From: Pseudomonadota bacterium
GTDB lineage: Bacteria > Pseudomonadota > Gammaproteobacteria > Burkholderiales > Ferrovaceae
Direction: 5' to 3'
Length of the DNA stretch: 64,000 bases
Assembly: GCA_021805725.1 (NCBI GenBank)
Contig: JAJZEH010000037.1
Span: 238,101-302,100 of the forward strand
This document shows positions 54,684 through 63,949 of the stretch, one piece after another. Numbering within the stretch: position 1 is the stretch's first letter; each line of letters begins with the position of its first letter. Below the pieces are notes generated by a model. That model had not been told where the DNA came from. It saw only the letters and a list, made by a program, of their open reading frames with translations, and made no database searches. Position numbers and translations under genes: made by a program.

Positions 54684-55639
54684 TTCATCCCTGGCAGACC
54701 GCCCTGTTTGCCCGGCTCTCCAACCGGCGCCAGGCCTTGCCTCATGCCCTGTTGCTGCATGGGCGCATCGGCTTGGGAAAAACGGACTTTGCCCTGGCCC
54801 TGGCGCAAAGCCTGCTATGCGAATCCCCACAGGACAGCGGCGAGGCCTGCGGTCAATGCCCGGCATGTGGCTGGTATGACGCCGGACACCATCCCGATTT
54901 TCGCTGGGTGTGCTTGCAGGATGAAGCGCCTGACGAGAAGGTGTCTACCCAGATCACCGTGGATGCAATTCGCGCATTGTCCGGATTCATGACCACCAGC
55001 ACCCACCGTCAGGGCATGCGGATTGTGTTGATTGCACCTGCAGATGCTCTCAACGTCAATGCCGCCAATGCTCTGCTCAAGACACTCGAAGAACCCCTGC
55101 CAGGGACGCTCATGATGCTGGTGAGCAACGAACCCGGCAGGCTGGCGGCAACGATCCGTAGCCGCTGCCAGAATGTCCGTTTTGATCTCCCCTCCGCAGC
55201 AGAGGCGGAAGCCTGGTTGGCAAATCAGGGGGTTGATCAGGCCCCCCTGTATCTGGCGCTGGCCGGAGGCGCCCCATTGGCGGCCAAGAAATTGGCGACG
55301 CAGGACACGGGGTTGCGCGTAGCCCTGTTGCAGCTGTTGTCGCGTCCGGAAGCATCATTGGTCCAGTTGTCGGAGCAGGCCACCAAGATGCCCGCGCCCG
55401 AGTGGATAGGGTGGCTGCAGCGCTGGGCCCATGATCTCGTGGAACAAAAGCTGGTGGGGCGACCACGCTATCACCAAGATTTTTCCGATGCCCTGGAACG
55501 CATGGCACAACAGGCCAATCTGTTCGACTTGCTGTCCTGGGAACACCAGCTGCGCGAGGCACAGCGCCTTGCCCAGCATCCGCTCAATGCGCGCCTGTTA
55601 GCCGAGAGCTTGCTGGTCCCCGTGCTTGCCATGCGATAA
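54680..55639 (+). CDS. holB: DNA polymerase III subunit delta'
   Basis: A 319-residue clamp-loader subunit. GRIGLGKTD replaces a full Walker A; a four-cysteine zinc site follows (Cys residues in LLCES, ACGQCPAC). NALLKTLEEP is the conserved sensor region. The start ATG overlaps the tmk stop. tatD follows 26 bp later; the pilZ gene common at this place in related bacteria is absent. Confidence 0.94.
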   Translation: MIHPWQTALFARLSNRRQALPHALLLHGRIGLGKTDFALALAQSLLCESPQDSGEACGQCPACGWYDAGHHPDFRWVCLQDEAPDEKVSTQITVDAIRALSGFMTTSTHRQGMRIVLIAPADALNVNAANALLKTLEEPLPGTLMMLVSNEPGRLAATIRSRCQNVRFDLPSAAEAEAWLANQGVDQAPLYLALAGGAPLAAKKLATQDTGLRVALLQLLSRPEASLVQLSEQATKMPAPEWIGWLQRWAHDLVEQKLVGRPRYHQDFSDALERMAQQANLFDLLSWEHQLREAQRLAQHPLNARLLAESLLVPVLAMR

Positions 55640-55665
55640 TCCCTTTTTTTTCAGGAACCTCATCC

Positions 55666-56433
55666 GTGTTTGTGGATTCGCACTGTCATCTGGATTTTCC
55701 TGAACTTCGCGCCGATCTTCCCGCTATTGCGGCGGCCATGGAAGCCAATCAGGTGAGCCACGCGCTATGCATTTCGGTAGAACTGCCCACTTTGCCAGGC
55801 GTTCTTGAAGTGGCACAGTCACATCCCCGCTGGTATGCCACGGTAGGGGTCCATCCCGACTATGAAAAAACGGAGGAGCCTGACATCGAGGCGCTGGTAG
55901 CCTGGGCTGGCCAGCCCAAGGTGGTAGGGATTGGGGAGACCGGCCTGGATTACTATCGTCTGACCGGCGATCTGGAATGGCAACGAGAACGCTTTCGGAC
56001 GCACATCCGTGCGGCGCGCCGGGTTGGCAAGCCGCTCATCGTTCACACCCGTGCTGCCGCCGCGGATACGCTGCGCATTATGGCCGAAGAGGGGGCCGAT
56101 GCCGTGGGCGGAGTCATGCACTGTTTTACTGAAACTGAAACCGTGGCTCGGGCAGCGATGGAAATGGGGTTTCTGATATCATTTTCCGGGATCGTGACAT
56201 TCAAAAATGCTCTGGCATTAAAATCAGTAGCCCAAAAGATACCGCTGGAACGAATGCTGATCGAAACGGATTCGCCGTATCTCGCACCAACCCCCTATAG
56301 GGGAAAAACCAACCAGCCGGCTTACGTCCGGCACGTGGCAGAGGAGATTGCCAGACTTCAAAATGTCGATGTGGCATTGATTGGCGAACGTACTTCCAGT
56401 AATTTTTTTCAACTCTTCAAGGTGCCCCGATGA
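55666..56433 (+). CDS. TatD family metal-dependent hydrolase (YcfH-like)
   Basis: A 255-residue TIM-barrel hydrolase/DNase-like protein. Metal ligands include DSHCHLDF at the start, Glu in GIGETGLDYY, His in LIVHTRAA, His in MHCFTE, and Asp in LIETDSPYL. The start is GTG. Location after holB matches ycfH. Some family members have 3'-5' DNase activity; the role here is untested. The stop overlaps the next gene by 4 bp. Confidence 0.93.
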   Translation: MFVDSHCHLDFPELRADLPAIAAAMEANQVSHALCISVELPTLPGVLEVAQSHPRWYATVGVHPDYEKTEEPDIEALVAWAGQPKVVGIGETGLDYYRLTGDLEWQRERFRTHIRAARRVGKPLIVHTRAAAADTLRIMAEEGADAVGGVMHCFTETETVARAAMEMGFLISFSGIVTFKNALALKSVAQKIPLERMLIETDSPYLAPTPYRGKTNQPAYVRHVAEEIARLQNVDVALIGERTSSNFFQLFKVPR

Positions 56434-56957
56434 ACCAGGAAAAATACAATTCGACGGCCATCACACTGCACTGGCTGGTGGCGCTACTGATTGTCATCGC
56501 TTTTTCAGTGGGGCATTACATGGCTGACCTTGACCTGTCACCCTGGAAACTCAAGGTGTTTGCCTGGCACAAATGGATGGGGGTCACGATCTTCGCACTG
56601 GTGCTTTTCAGGATCGTCTGGCGCTTCACTCATACCGCTCCTGCCCTGCCAGCCGCAATGAGCGACTTGATGAAAAGGCTCTCCGGAGTGGCCCATCTGG
56701 CCATTTACCTGTTGATGCTGGCGATTCCCCTGACCGGATGGCTGCACAGTTCGGCAGCTGGGGTGACAGTGGTTTATTTCAACGCGCTGACCATACCGGA
56801 CCTGGTGGGAAAGGACAAGGCGCTCGCTCACCTGTTCCAGGAGATTCACGAGACTCTGAACTGGGCACTCCTGGGTTTGGTGATGCTGCACGTGGCCGCT
56901 GCGCTAAAGCATCAGCTGGTGGATAGGGATAACCTTTTGAACAGGATGCGTTGGTAA
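56430..56957 (+). CDS. Cytochrome b561 family protein (YceJ-like)
   Basis: A 175-residue di-heme membrane cytochrome with four membrane helices. Candidate heme ligands are His in ITLHWLVAL, His in FAWHKWMG, and two later histidines (EIHETLNW and MLHVAAALKH). E. coli has the same neighbour pair yceJ-yceI, so electron exchange linked to the quinone-binding YceI protein is plausible. Starts inside tatD by a 4-bp overlap. Confidence 0.92.
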   Translation: MNQEKYNSTAITLHWLVALLIVIAFSVGHYMADLDLSPWKLKVFAWHKWMGVTIFALVLFRIVWRFTHTAPALPAAMSDLMKRLSGVAHLAIYLLMLAIPLTGWLHSSAAGVTVVYFNALTIPDLVGKDKALAHLFQEIHETLNWALLGLVMLHVAAALKHQLVDRDNLLNRMRW

Positions 56958-57511
56958 TGAAAAATGCCGGACTGTACCTCGCCCTGGCTGTTTCGGTCTT
57001 TCTACCCCTGCACGAAGTGGTGGCAGGAGGCATCGTTGCAGACAAGAGCAGCATCACCTTTGTGGGGAAGCAGATGGGGGCTCCGGTGGAAGGGCGTTTT
57101 ACCCGCTTTGATGCAGATATCGCCTTCAACCCCGCAAAACTTGCGCAAAGCCACGCCCTGATCACCATCGACCTGAACAGCATCGACCTGGCCTCTGATG
57201 AATCCGAAAGTGAAATCAAGGGCAAGAGCTGGTTTAATGCTGCAGCCTTTCCCAAGGCGGTTTTTGAATCCACGGCCATTCGGGCTATGGGAGGGGACCG
57301 CTTTGAGGTCAACGGTCGGCTCAGCATCAAGGGCATCACCCGCGATATTGTGGTTCCCGTGCAGTTTCGTACCGTGGCAGGGGCACAGACAGCAGAGGGG
57401 CGTCTGGAGATTCATCGCTCCGATTTCAAGGTGGGCGAGGGCGTATGGGCTGATCCTGATTCAGTGGCGGAATCGGTTCAGGTACGCTTCAAAGTGACTC
57501 TCAAACCATAG
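56957..57511 (+). CDS. YceI family periplasmic protein
   Basis: A 184-residue lipocalin-like periplasmic protein that binds polyisoprenoids/quinones in characterised members. An N-terminal signal peptide (about 1-24) ends near VVAGG. The core shows FVGKQMGAPVEGRFTRFDADI, KSWFNAAAFPKAVFES and the SIKGITRDIVVPV strand. The ATG shares a base with the preceding stop, so it is coupled to the cytochrome b561 gene. Confidence 0.93.
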   Translation: MKNAGLYLALAVSVFLPLHEVVAGGIVADKSSITFVGKQMGAPVEGRFTRFDADIAFNPAKLAQSHALITIDLNSIDLASDESESEIKGKSWFNAAAFPKAVFESTAIRAMGGDRFEVNGRLSIKGITRDIVVPVQFRTVAGAQTAEGRLEIHRSDFKVGEGVWADPDSVAESVQVRFKVTLKP

Positions 57512-57547
57512 GATTCGATACGCATTTTATTTCTGGAGTCTGTTTCA

Positions 57548-58453
57548 ATGTCTGATCATTCCTCTTCCAAAACGGCAGTTGCATTTCTGGGGCTGGGTGT
57601 CATGGGTTTTCCCATGGCAGGGCATTTGCATGGACGAGGCCATCAGGTGACGGTTTTTAACCGCACCGGCGAGAAGGCGCATCGCTGGGTCGAGAGCCAT
57701 CAGGATGGGCGTTCGGCAGCAACTCCGGCAGCCGCCGTCGCGGCTGCGCAGGTGGCGTTCATGTGCGTGGGCAACGACAATGACCTGCGCAGCGTGGTAT
57801 ATGGCCCCGATGGCGCGCTTGCGGGATTACAGCCCGGCGCCATCCTGGTGGATCACACCACCGCTTCCGCCGAGGTGGCCAGGGAACTGGCCCAGGCTTG
57901 TGCGCGCCAGGGGGTGCACTTCATCGATGCGCCGGTTTCCGGCGGCCAGGTGGGTGCGGAAAAGGGGCAGCTCACCATCATGTGTGGCGGGGATAATGAG
58001 GTTTTCAGGCAGGTGGAACCCCTGATGATGGCTTATGCAAAGGCAGTCACCCTGATGGGAGCAACAGGCTCCGGACAATTGACCAAGATGGTCAACCAGA
58101 TTTGTATTGCCGGGCTGCTGCAAGGGCTCGCTGAAGCCCTCAACTTTGCTGACAGGGCGGGGCTGGATGTGCCACGAGTGCTTGACGTCATCTCCAAGGG
58201 GGCAGCGCAATCCTGGCAAATGGATAACCGCGGTCGCACCATGGCACAGGACCAGTTTGATTTCGGCTTTGCCGTGGACTGGATGCGCAAGGACCTGGGG
58301 CTCGTCATCGCCGAGGCCAAAAACAATGGCGCGCTAGTGCCCATGACGGCGCTGGTGGATCAGTTCTATGCAGAAGTCCAGGGCATGGGAGGTGGGCGCT
58401 GGGACACCTCAAGTCTGGTCCGGCGCTTCAGGCAACGCAAGGTCGGGACCTAA
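57548..58453 (+). CDS. NAD(P)-dependent beta-hydroxyacid dehydrogenase (3-hydroxyisobutyrate dehydrogenase family)
   Basis: A 301-residue oxidoreductase. The Rossmann motif GLGVMGFPMAGHL is at the N-terminus. DAPVSGGQVGAEKG is the substrate-binding block, and catalytic Lys180 is in GQLTKMVNQ. Members include tartronate semialdehyde, 3-hydroxyisobutyrate and succinic semialdehyde reductases; which applies is not clear. It starts 36 bp after yceI and is 3 bp before the molybdoenzyme gene. Confidence 0.9.
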   Translation: MSDHSSSKTAVAFLGLGVMGFPMAGHLHGRGHQVTVFNRTGEKAHRWVESHQDGRSAATPAAAVAAAQVAFMCVGNDNDLRSVVYGPDGALAGLQPGAILVDHTTASAEVARELAQACARQGVHFIDAPVSGGQVGAEKGQLTIMCGGDNEVFRQVEPLMMAYAKAVTLMGATGSGQLTKMVNQICIAGLLQGLAEALNFADRAGLDVPRVLDVISKGAAQSWQMDNRGRTMAQDQFDFGFAVDWMRKDLGLVIAEAKNNGALVPMTALVDQFYAEVQGMGGGRWDTSSLVRRFRQRKVGT

Positions 58454-58456
58454 CCC

Positions 58457-60595
58457 ATGCAGACGGTGGATCGACGCGAATTTCTAAAGCTCGTCAGCCT
58501 TGCTGGCGGCGGCTTTGCGCTGGGTTATTTTGGCACTGCCGAGGCCTCTCAGGCGCCGACAAAATTCACGCCCAATCCATGGATCAGGCTGGAGCCATCG
58601 GGGGTCGTTACGCTCGTGGTGGATAAGTCAGAAATGGGGCAGGGGATCATGACGGCCCTGCCCATGATCCTGGCAGAGGAAATGGATGCAGACTGGTCTG
58701 CAGTGCGGGTGGAGTTTGCCCCGGCGGCGCCAGAGTACGCTCACCCCTGGTACCACACCCAGGCCACTGGCGGATCCACCTCCGTACGTGCCATGTGGCA
58801 ACCACTGCGGCACGCCGGTGCCACGGCCCGGCAGATGCTGCGCATGGCGGCAGCCGAGACCTGGAAGGTTCCCCTGGAGAAGGTCAAGACCAGCAAGGGC
58901 ATTCTGAGTGCCGGGTTGCACCAGGCTACCTACGGCGCCATGGCCACTGCAGCCGCGCGCTTGCCCGTACCCCATGCGGTTGACCTCAAGGATCCCAAAA
59001 CCTTTCAGCTGATCGGTAAATCCATTCCCCGCCTGGATGGCCCTGCCAAGGCCACGGGGGCGGCGCGTTTTGGCATGGACATGCGCATGGCAGGCCTGCT
59101 CACGGCCGTGGTGTCTCGCGCACCGGTTGCAGGTGCCAAGGTGCTTCGCTATGACGGTAGCGCCGCGCTTAAACTTCCCGGCGTTCGTTTTGTCATGCCG
59201 GTGGAAACGCCTACAGGTTCGGGGATTGCGGTGCTGGCCCAGACCACCTGGCAGGCCATGAAGGGCAGGGAAGTGCTCGGCATCGAATGGGATCCTCCCT
59301 CCAGGGCATCTCTCGATACTGCACGGCTGCGCGGTGACATGGCCCGGCTGGCCACCTCGGGAGAAGGCGCCCTGACCACCATCGCGCGCAACGCCCAAGA
59401 CCCGGTGACGCCGGTGCAAACCTTGCGCTCGGTGTATGAGGTGCCATACCTCGCCCATGCCACCATGGAACCCATGAACTGTACCGCCTGGGTACGACCG
59501 GATGATGCGGAAATCTGGGTTGGAACCCAGGCCCAGGGCCCCAATCAGGCCATCGCCGCGAGGCTTACGGGACTTGCCCCGGAAAAAATCAGGATTCACA
59601 CCCAATACCTCGGCGGGGGATTTGGTCGGCGTTTTGCACCAGATTTCGTGATTGAAGCGGTATCGCTTTCCAAAGCGGTTCAGTCGCCCGTCAAAGTGGT
59701 CTATACCCGCGAAGATGACATGCATGCCGCATACTACCGTCCCATGGCCCTCTGTGCCCTGGAAGCAGGTCTGGACGGGCAGGGGCGGCCGGCACGCTGG
59801 CATGGCGTCACCGTGACGGACTCCATTGCGGAAGGCACCGGTTTTGAGAGTGCCATCGTCAAGGATGGCATTGATCGCACGGCTGTGGAAGGGTTGGCTG
59901 ACATTGCCTACGACATACCGCAATTCAGGGTGGACTGGATCCGTTTTCATCCCGGCATTCGGGTGTGGTTCTGGCGCTCCGTGGGACACACGCAAAATGC
60001 CTTTTTTGCGGAAAGCTTCATGGACGAGCTCGCCCATGCGGCGGGTCAGGACCCATTTCAATACCGGCGCGCCCTGCTCGACAAATCGCCGCGTCATCGT
60101 GCCGTGCTCGAGCTTGCCGCAAGCCAGTCGCAATGGGGACAACCCTTGTCAGCAGGTCATGCCCTGGGCATTGCCATCGTGGAATCCTTCGGCAGCATCG
60201 TTGCAGAAGTGGCTGAGGTTTCCCTACAGCAGGGCAAACCCCGAGTGCATCGAGTGGTCATTGCAGCCGATGTCGGCACCGTGATCAATCCAGACACAGT
60301 GGCGGCCCAACTGGAAGGCGCCATGACCTACGGCCTCAGTGCAGCATTGTATGGACAGATTACCCTGGACGAAGGACGACCGCGCCAGTCCAACTTTAAC
60401 GACTATCCTCTGGTGCGCCTGCATGAGATGCCTCAGGTTTCGGTTCACCTGGTACCCTCGGGCGACGCCCCGGGCGGGGTGGGTGAACCTGGCACGCCAC
60501 CCATTGCCCCGGCGGTTTGCAACGCCCTGTTTGCCCTGACCAGACAGCGCATCTACCGTTTGCCCCTGTCCGAGCACGTATTCTCCGGAGCATGA
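58457..60595 (+). CDS. Molybdopterin-binding oxidoreductase subunit (isoquinoline 1-oxidoreductase beta-like, xanthine dehydrogenase family)
   Basis: A 712-residue molybdenum-cofactor subunit. A Tat signal with DRREFLK lies at residues 5-11, then a hydrophobic stretch, so export as a folded protein is expected. The aldehyde oxidase-type domains include GGGFGRRFAPDF and the C-terminal GVGEPGTPP with the active-site Glu677. Family members normally pair with a small 2Fe-2S subunit and often a cytochrome c, but none is encoded on either side here. The substrate is unknown (aldehyde or N-heterocycle oxidation in relatives). panB follows after 6 bp. Confidence 0.9.
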   Translation: MQTVDRREFLKLVSLAGGGFALGYFGTAEASQAPTKFTPNPWIRLEPSGVVTLVVDKSEMGQGIMTALPMILAEEMDADWSAVRVEFAPAAPEYAHPWYHTQATGGSTSVRAMWQPLRHAGATARQMLRMAAAETWKVPLEKVKTSKGILSAGLHQATYGAMATAAARLPVPHAVDLKDPKTFQLIGKSIPRLDGPAKATGAARFGMDMRMAGLLTAVVSRAPVAGAKVLRYDGSAALKLPGVRFVMPVETPTGSGIAVLAQTTWQAMKGREVLGIEWDPPSRASLDTARLRGDMARLATSGEGALTTIARNAQDPVTPVQTLRSVYEVPYLAHATMEPMNCTAWVRPDDAEIWVGTQAQGPNQAIAARLTGLAPEKIRIHTQYLGGGFGRRFAPDFVIEAVSLSKAVQSPVKVVYTREDDMHAAYYRPMALCALEAGLDGQGRPARWHGVTVTDSIAEGTGFESAIVKDGIDRTAVEGLADIAYDIPQFRVDWIRFHPGIRVWFWRSVGHTQNAFFAESFMDELAHAAGQDPFQYRRALLDKSPRHRAVLELAASQSQWGQPLSAGHALGIAIVESFGSIVAEVAEVSLQQGKPRVHRVVIAADVGTVINPDTVAAQLEGAMTYGLSAALYGQITLDEGRPRQSNFNDYPLVRLHEMPQVSVHLVPSGDAPGGVGEPGTPPIAPAVCNALFALTRQRIYRLPLSEHVFSGA

Positions 60596-60601
60596 TGATC
60601 C

Positions 60602-61399
60602 ATGCGTAAATCCATCATCGACCTGTATGCCATGCATGCCCGTGGCGAAAAAATTGCGATGCTGACCTGCTACGACTCCAGCTTTGCTCATGTCCTGGAA
60701 AAGGCCGGAGTTGAAGTGCTGCTGGTGGGCGATTCGCTGGGCATGGTGGTGCAGGGGCACGATTCCCCGCTGCCAGTCAGCATCGCCGACGTGTCCTACC
60801 ACACGGCTTGCGTTGCGCGAGGTTCGAGTTCTGTGTTCATCCTGGCCGACATGCCGTTTGGCAGTTCGCAGATTACCCCACAGGATACCTTTCGCAATGC
60901 CGCCGAGTTGATGCGGGCAGGGGCCCAGATGGTCAAAATTGAAGGCGGCAGGGAGATGGTGCCGACGGTGGAGTTTCTGGTGAGCCGCGGTATTCCGGTG
61001 TGCGCCCACGTGGGACTGACGCCGCAATCGGTCCACCAGGTGGGCGGATTCAAGGTGCAAGGGCGCGATAATGCTGCTGCAGAGCGCATCATCGAAGACG
61101 CCAGGGCGCTGGAAGCAAGTGGCGCCAGCATGCTGCTGATGGAGGCCATTCCGCGTGTGCTGGCCGATCGACTTTGCGATGCCGTCACCATTCCCACCAT
61201 CGGGATTGGCGCCAGTCCTCGTTGCAGCGGCCAGGTGCTGGTCATTTACGACATGTTGGGCTTGGGCGCCTACATTCCTCCGCGTTTCGTCCGGCCCTTC
61301 ATCAAGGAAACCGGTTCCATCGAGGAGGCAGTCAAGCTCTACGTTGCCGAAGTCAAAGCGGGGCGTTTTCCTGGAACCGAGCATTGCTACAACTCATGA
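60602..61399 (+). CDS. panB: 3-methyl-2-oxobutanoate hydroxymethyltransferase
   Basis: A 265-residue enzyme of pantothenate synthesis that makes ketopantoate from alpha-ketoisovalerate. Characteristic are MLTCYDSSFA, GDSLGMVVQGHD with a Mg2+-binding Asp, the catalytic Glu in MEAIP, and VQGRD. The usual partner panC is not adjacent in the window. Its stop overlaps the start of the TolC-like gene (ATGA). Confidence 0.96.
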   Translation: MRKSIIDLYAMHARGEKIAMLTCYDSSFAHVLEKAGVEVLLVGDSLGMVVQGHDSPLPVSIADVSYHTACVARGSSSVFILADMPFGSSQITPQDTFRNAAELMRAGAQMVKIEGGREMVPTVEFLVSRGIPVCAHVGLTPQSVHQVGGFKVQGRDNAAAERIIEDARALEASGASMLLMEAIPRVLADRLCDAVTIPTIGIGASPRCSGQVLVIYDMLGLGAYIPPRFVRPFIKETGSIEEAVKLYVAEVKAGRFPGTEHCYNS

Positions 61400-62736
61400 G
61401 AATTGACGTGCGCGCATGCAGGGCAATCATGGTGGCAGGCTTTGCCAGCGCCTTTGCCTTTGCAGCACCTTCCCAAGGCACCCCCCGTACCGAGGTCTTG
61501 CGCCTCTCCTTGAACCAAGCCAAGGCCATGGCCGTGGAACGCCAGGTTGCCGTATTGAGCGCGCGTGAACAAACGGTGGAGAGCATGGCGCGGTCGGACG
61601 AAGCGTTGGCAAATTTCCGCCCCTCGGTGGACTTCAAGACCTATCAAACCCGTCAAACCGAAAACCTCATGGCCATGGGCCTCAATCTGCCCGGGTTTCC
61701 CACGATGGTCGGACCCTTTGACACTTTCGATGCGCGCGTGCGTTTTACCCAGCGCGTCTTTGACCTTGCCCGCATGCGTGAACTCGATGCCTCGCGTCAC
61801 GCGGTGGATGCGGCTCGCCTGCGAGCCGACGCCACCGCGCAGCAGATGGCTGGTGCTGCTGCGCTGGCCTATGTGGAATCCCAACGGGCACAGCAGGCTG
61901 TGATTGCTGCGTTGGCCAATCATGAATTGTCACAGAACCTCTTTCAACTGGCCCGTGATCAGCAGTCTGCAGGGTTGGCCACGGGTGTGGACGTAGTCAG
62001 GGCGCAGACGGTCCATGCGCGCAATACCCTGCTGTTGCGCCAGGCGCGCAGCAGTGCCAGCGAGGCTGATACGCGCCTGCACCGGGCGCTGGGAATCGCA
62101 ATGTCGGTTGCCCTGGAGCTGTCCGATGCACTCCAGAATGGGGACATGCCGATGCCTGCGCTGCCTGTTTCCATTGACACCGCCCTGCACAGTCGCCCCG
62201 AACTCAAGGCGCTGGAGCAGGTCGTGACGCAGAGGGATACCGAGCGCAAGGCCGCAAATGCGGCCAGCTACCCCGCATTAAGCGTGGGGGGGGACATCGG
62301 CCCCAGCGGAGTGACTCCAGCTCACAATGATTATCGCACCTATAGTTTTGGCGTCCAGTTGACCATGCCCCTGATGGAGGGTGGTGCCATCACTGCGAGA
62401 GAAGATGCCGCAGCAAGCCGCATGCGTCAGGCGGAATTGCAATTACGCGATACCCTGCAGCAAGTGGAGGAAGACGTCCGCCTTGCGGTGATTGCCATCG
62501 AAACCAGCGCAGACCAGATCACCACCGCTGAAATCAGCCTGACGCTGGCGGAGCGCCTGTTGGACCAGGCCCGCGACCGCTTCCAGAACGGTGTGGCAGA
62601 TAATCTGGAAGTGGTGGATGCCCAGGCCACCTTGGCCAGCGCGCGGAGTTCCCGGATTGACGCTCTGGCAGCCCATCAAATGGCATACATCAACTACGAG
62701 ATGGCCGTTGGGCGTCTGGAATATGGCCAACCCTGA
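61396..62736 (+). CDS. TolC-family outer membrane efflux protein
   Basis: A 446-residue outer membrane channel subunit. A signal peptide spans about residues 1-24 (AGFASAFAFAAP). The two long helical repeats typical of TolC (LRLSLNQAKAMAVERQ..., then TLAERLLDQARDRFQNGV) are visible. The ATG at 61396 overlaps the panB stop; longer frames run through panB. It is followed 17 bp later by the HlyD/EmrA gene, forming a tripartite export operon. Confidence 0.92.
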   Translation: MRIDVRACRAIMVAGFASAFAFAAPSQGTPRTEVLRLSLNQAKAMAVERQVAVLSAREQTVESMARSDEALANFRPSVDFKTYQTRQTENLMAMGLNLPGFPTMVGPFDTFDARVRFTQRVFDLARMRELDASRHAVDAARLRADATAQQMAGAAALAYVESQRAQQAVIAALANHELSQNLFQLARDQQSAGLATGVDVVRAQTVHARNTLLLRQARSSASEADTRLHRALGIAMSVALELSDALQNGDMPMPALPVSIDTALHSRPELKALEQVVTQRDTERKAANAASYPALSVGGDIGPSGVTPAHNDYRTYSFGVQLTMPLMEGGAITAREDAAASRMRQAELQLRDTLQQVEEDVRLAVIAIETSADQITTAEISLTLAERLLDQARDRFQNGVADNLEVVDAQATLASARSSRIDALAAHQMAYINYEMAVGRLEYGQP

Positions 62737-62753
62737 GATTTTGGAGCATTCGC

Positions 62754-63941
62754 ATGAGTGATAGTCCTGCACCGACGGAGATACCGGCTTCCGCAGCGCC
62801 CACGACCTCCAGTCGCACCTGGATGCGCAAGGCTGCATTGGCGGTGCCCGCTCTGGTATTGGCGGGATTTTTGATACTCTGGTTTGTCACGCGCAACCAG
62901 GAAACCACCGATGACGCATTCATCGAATCCAACGTGGTGCAGATCAGTCCACATGTGGGTGGCTATGTAACGCGCGTGCTGGTTGATGACAATCAGTGGG
63001 TCAAGGCGGGTGACGTTCTTGCTGAAATCGATGCGCGTGATTATGAATTACGCGTCAAACAGGCAGAGGCCATGCTGGCGGCTACACAGGCGCGACACGG
63101 GGCGGCGCAGCAAGACCTTTCAGTGGTGACCACTACCAGCAAGGCACAGATTGTGCAGGCCGAAAGCGCACTGGAGGCAGCGCGCGCCAGCAGCGCGCAA
63201 GCCAGCGCGCAAGCCAGCGCAGCGGAGGCTCAGGCACAGCTGACCCATGCAGACCTTCAGCGCTATGAAATCCTGTTCAGGAAGGACGAAATATCGAAGC
63301 AGCGCCTGGACCAGGCCAACACTGCAGAGCGTGCTGCGCAGGCTCAATGGGAGGCTGCGAGGCGCGGCGCGGCGGCAGCAGCAGCACAGGTGGCCCAGGC
63401 TCAGGCCAGGCTTGCCGAGACGCAATCCGGCCCACGCCAGGTGGATTTGAAACGTGAGCAGGCTGCAAGTGGGCACGCCTCGGTGGAGGAGGCTCGTGCG
63501 GCACTGGAGCAAGCCAGGCTGGATTTATCCTACACGCGCCTGATTGCGCCAGTGGATGGCCGGGTTACGCGCAAATCTTTCTATTTGGGGCAGTTGATTC
63601 AACCCGGGCCTGCCATCATGGCGCTCGTGTATGGCAGTCCCTGGGTGGTTGCGAATTTCAAGGAGACCCAATTGCGCCGGATGCGTCCAGGCCAATCGGC
63701 AGAAATCACTGTGGATGCCTATCCCGGGCGGATTTACAAAGCCCACGTGGACAGTCTGCAGGCAGGCACCGGGGCTCGTTTCAGCCTGTTGCCTCCCGAA
63801 AACGCCAGCGGTAACTACGTCAAGGTAGTGCAGCGCGTGCCGGTTAAAATCGTCTTCGATGAAAAGCCGGAAGATTTGCAGCACCTCGCACCTGGAATGT
63901 CGGTGGAACCCAGGGTTCACCTCACTGACGCGGCCCGGTAG
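62754..63941 (+). CDS. HlyD/EmrA-type membrane fusion protein
   Basis: A 395-residue adaptor. One membrane segment (about 26-46), then the EmrA-type NQETTDDAFIESN motif and lipoyl half-motif (VGGYVTRVLVDDNQWVKAGDVL). A very Ala/Gln-rich coiled-coil hairpin (about 95-240) follows, then the barrel region (LSYTRLIAPVDGRVTRKS). The coiled coil contains a 12-bp tandem repeat at 63192-63220 coding AQAS units. It sits between TolC and the EmrB-like gene. Confidence 0.93.
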   Translation: MSDSPAPTEIPASAAPTTSSRTWMRKAALAVPALVLAGFLILWFVTRNQETTDDAFIESNVVQISPHVGGYVTRVLVDDNQWVKAGDVLAEIDARDYELRVKQAEAMLAATQARHGAAQQDLSVVTTTSKAQIVQAESALEAARASSAQASAQASAAEAQAQLTHADLQRYEILFRKDEISKQRLDQANTAERAAQAQWEAARRGAAAAAAQVAQAQARLAETQSGPRQVDLKREQAASGHASVEEARAALEQARLDLSYTRLIAPVDGRVTRKSFYLGQLIQPGPAIMALVYGSPWVVANFKETQLRRMRPGQSAEITVDAYPGRIYKAHVDSLQAGTGARFSLLPPENASGNYVKVVQRVPVKIVFDEKPEDLQHLAPGMSVEPRVHLTDAAR

Positions 63942-63949
63942 GCCCACCC

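Noticed and set aside
58628..60142. 504-codon open frame on the minus strand
   Set aside because: Shadow of the molybdopterin subunit gene in high-GC DNA; composition rich in Gly/His/Arg with no family motif.
60224..61384. 386-codon open frame antisense to panB
   Set aside because: Antisense shadow; panB is unambiguous.
63192..63220. 12-bp tandem repeat (AGCGCGCAAGCC units)
   Set aside because: Only about 2.4 copies, inside the Ala/Gln-rich coiled coil of the EmrA-type protein; ordinary slippage, not a regulatory or CRISPR repeat.
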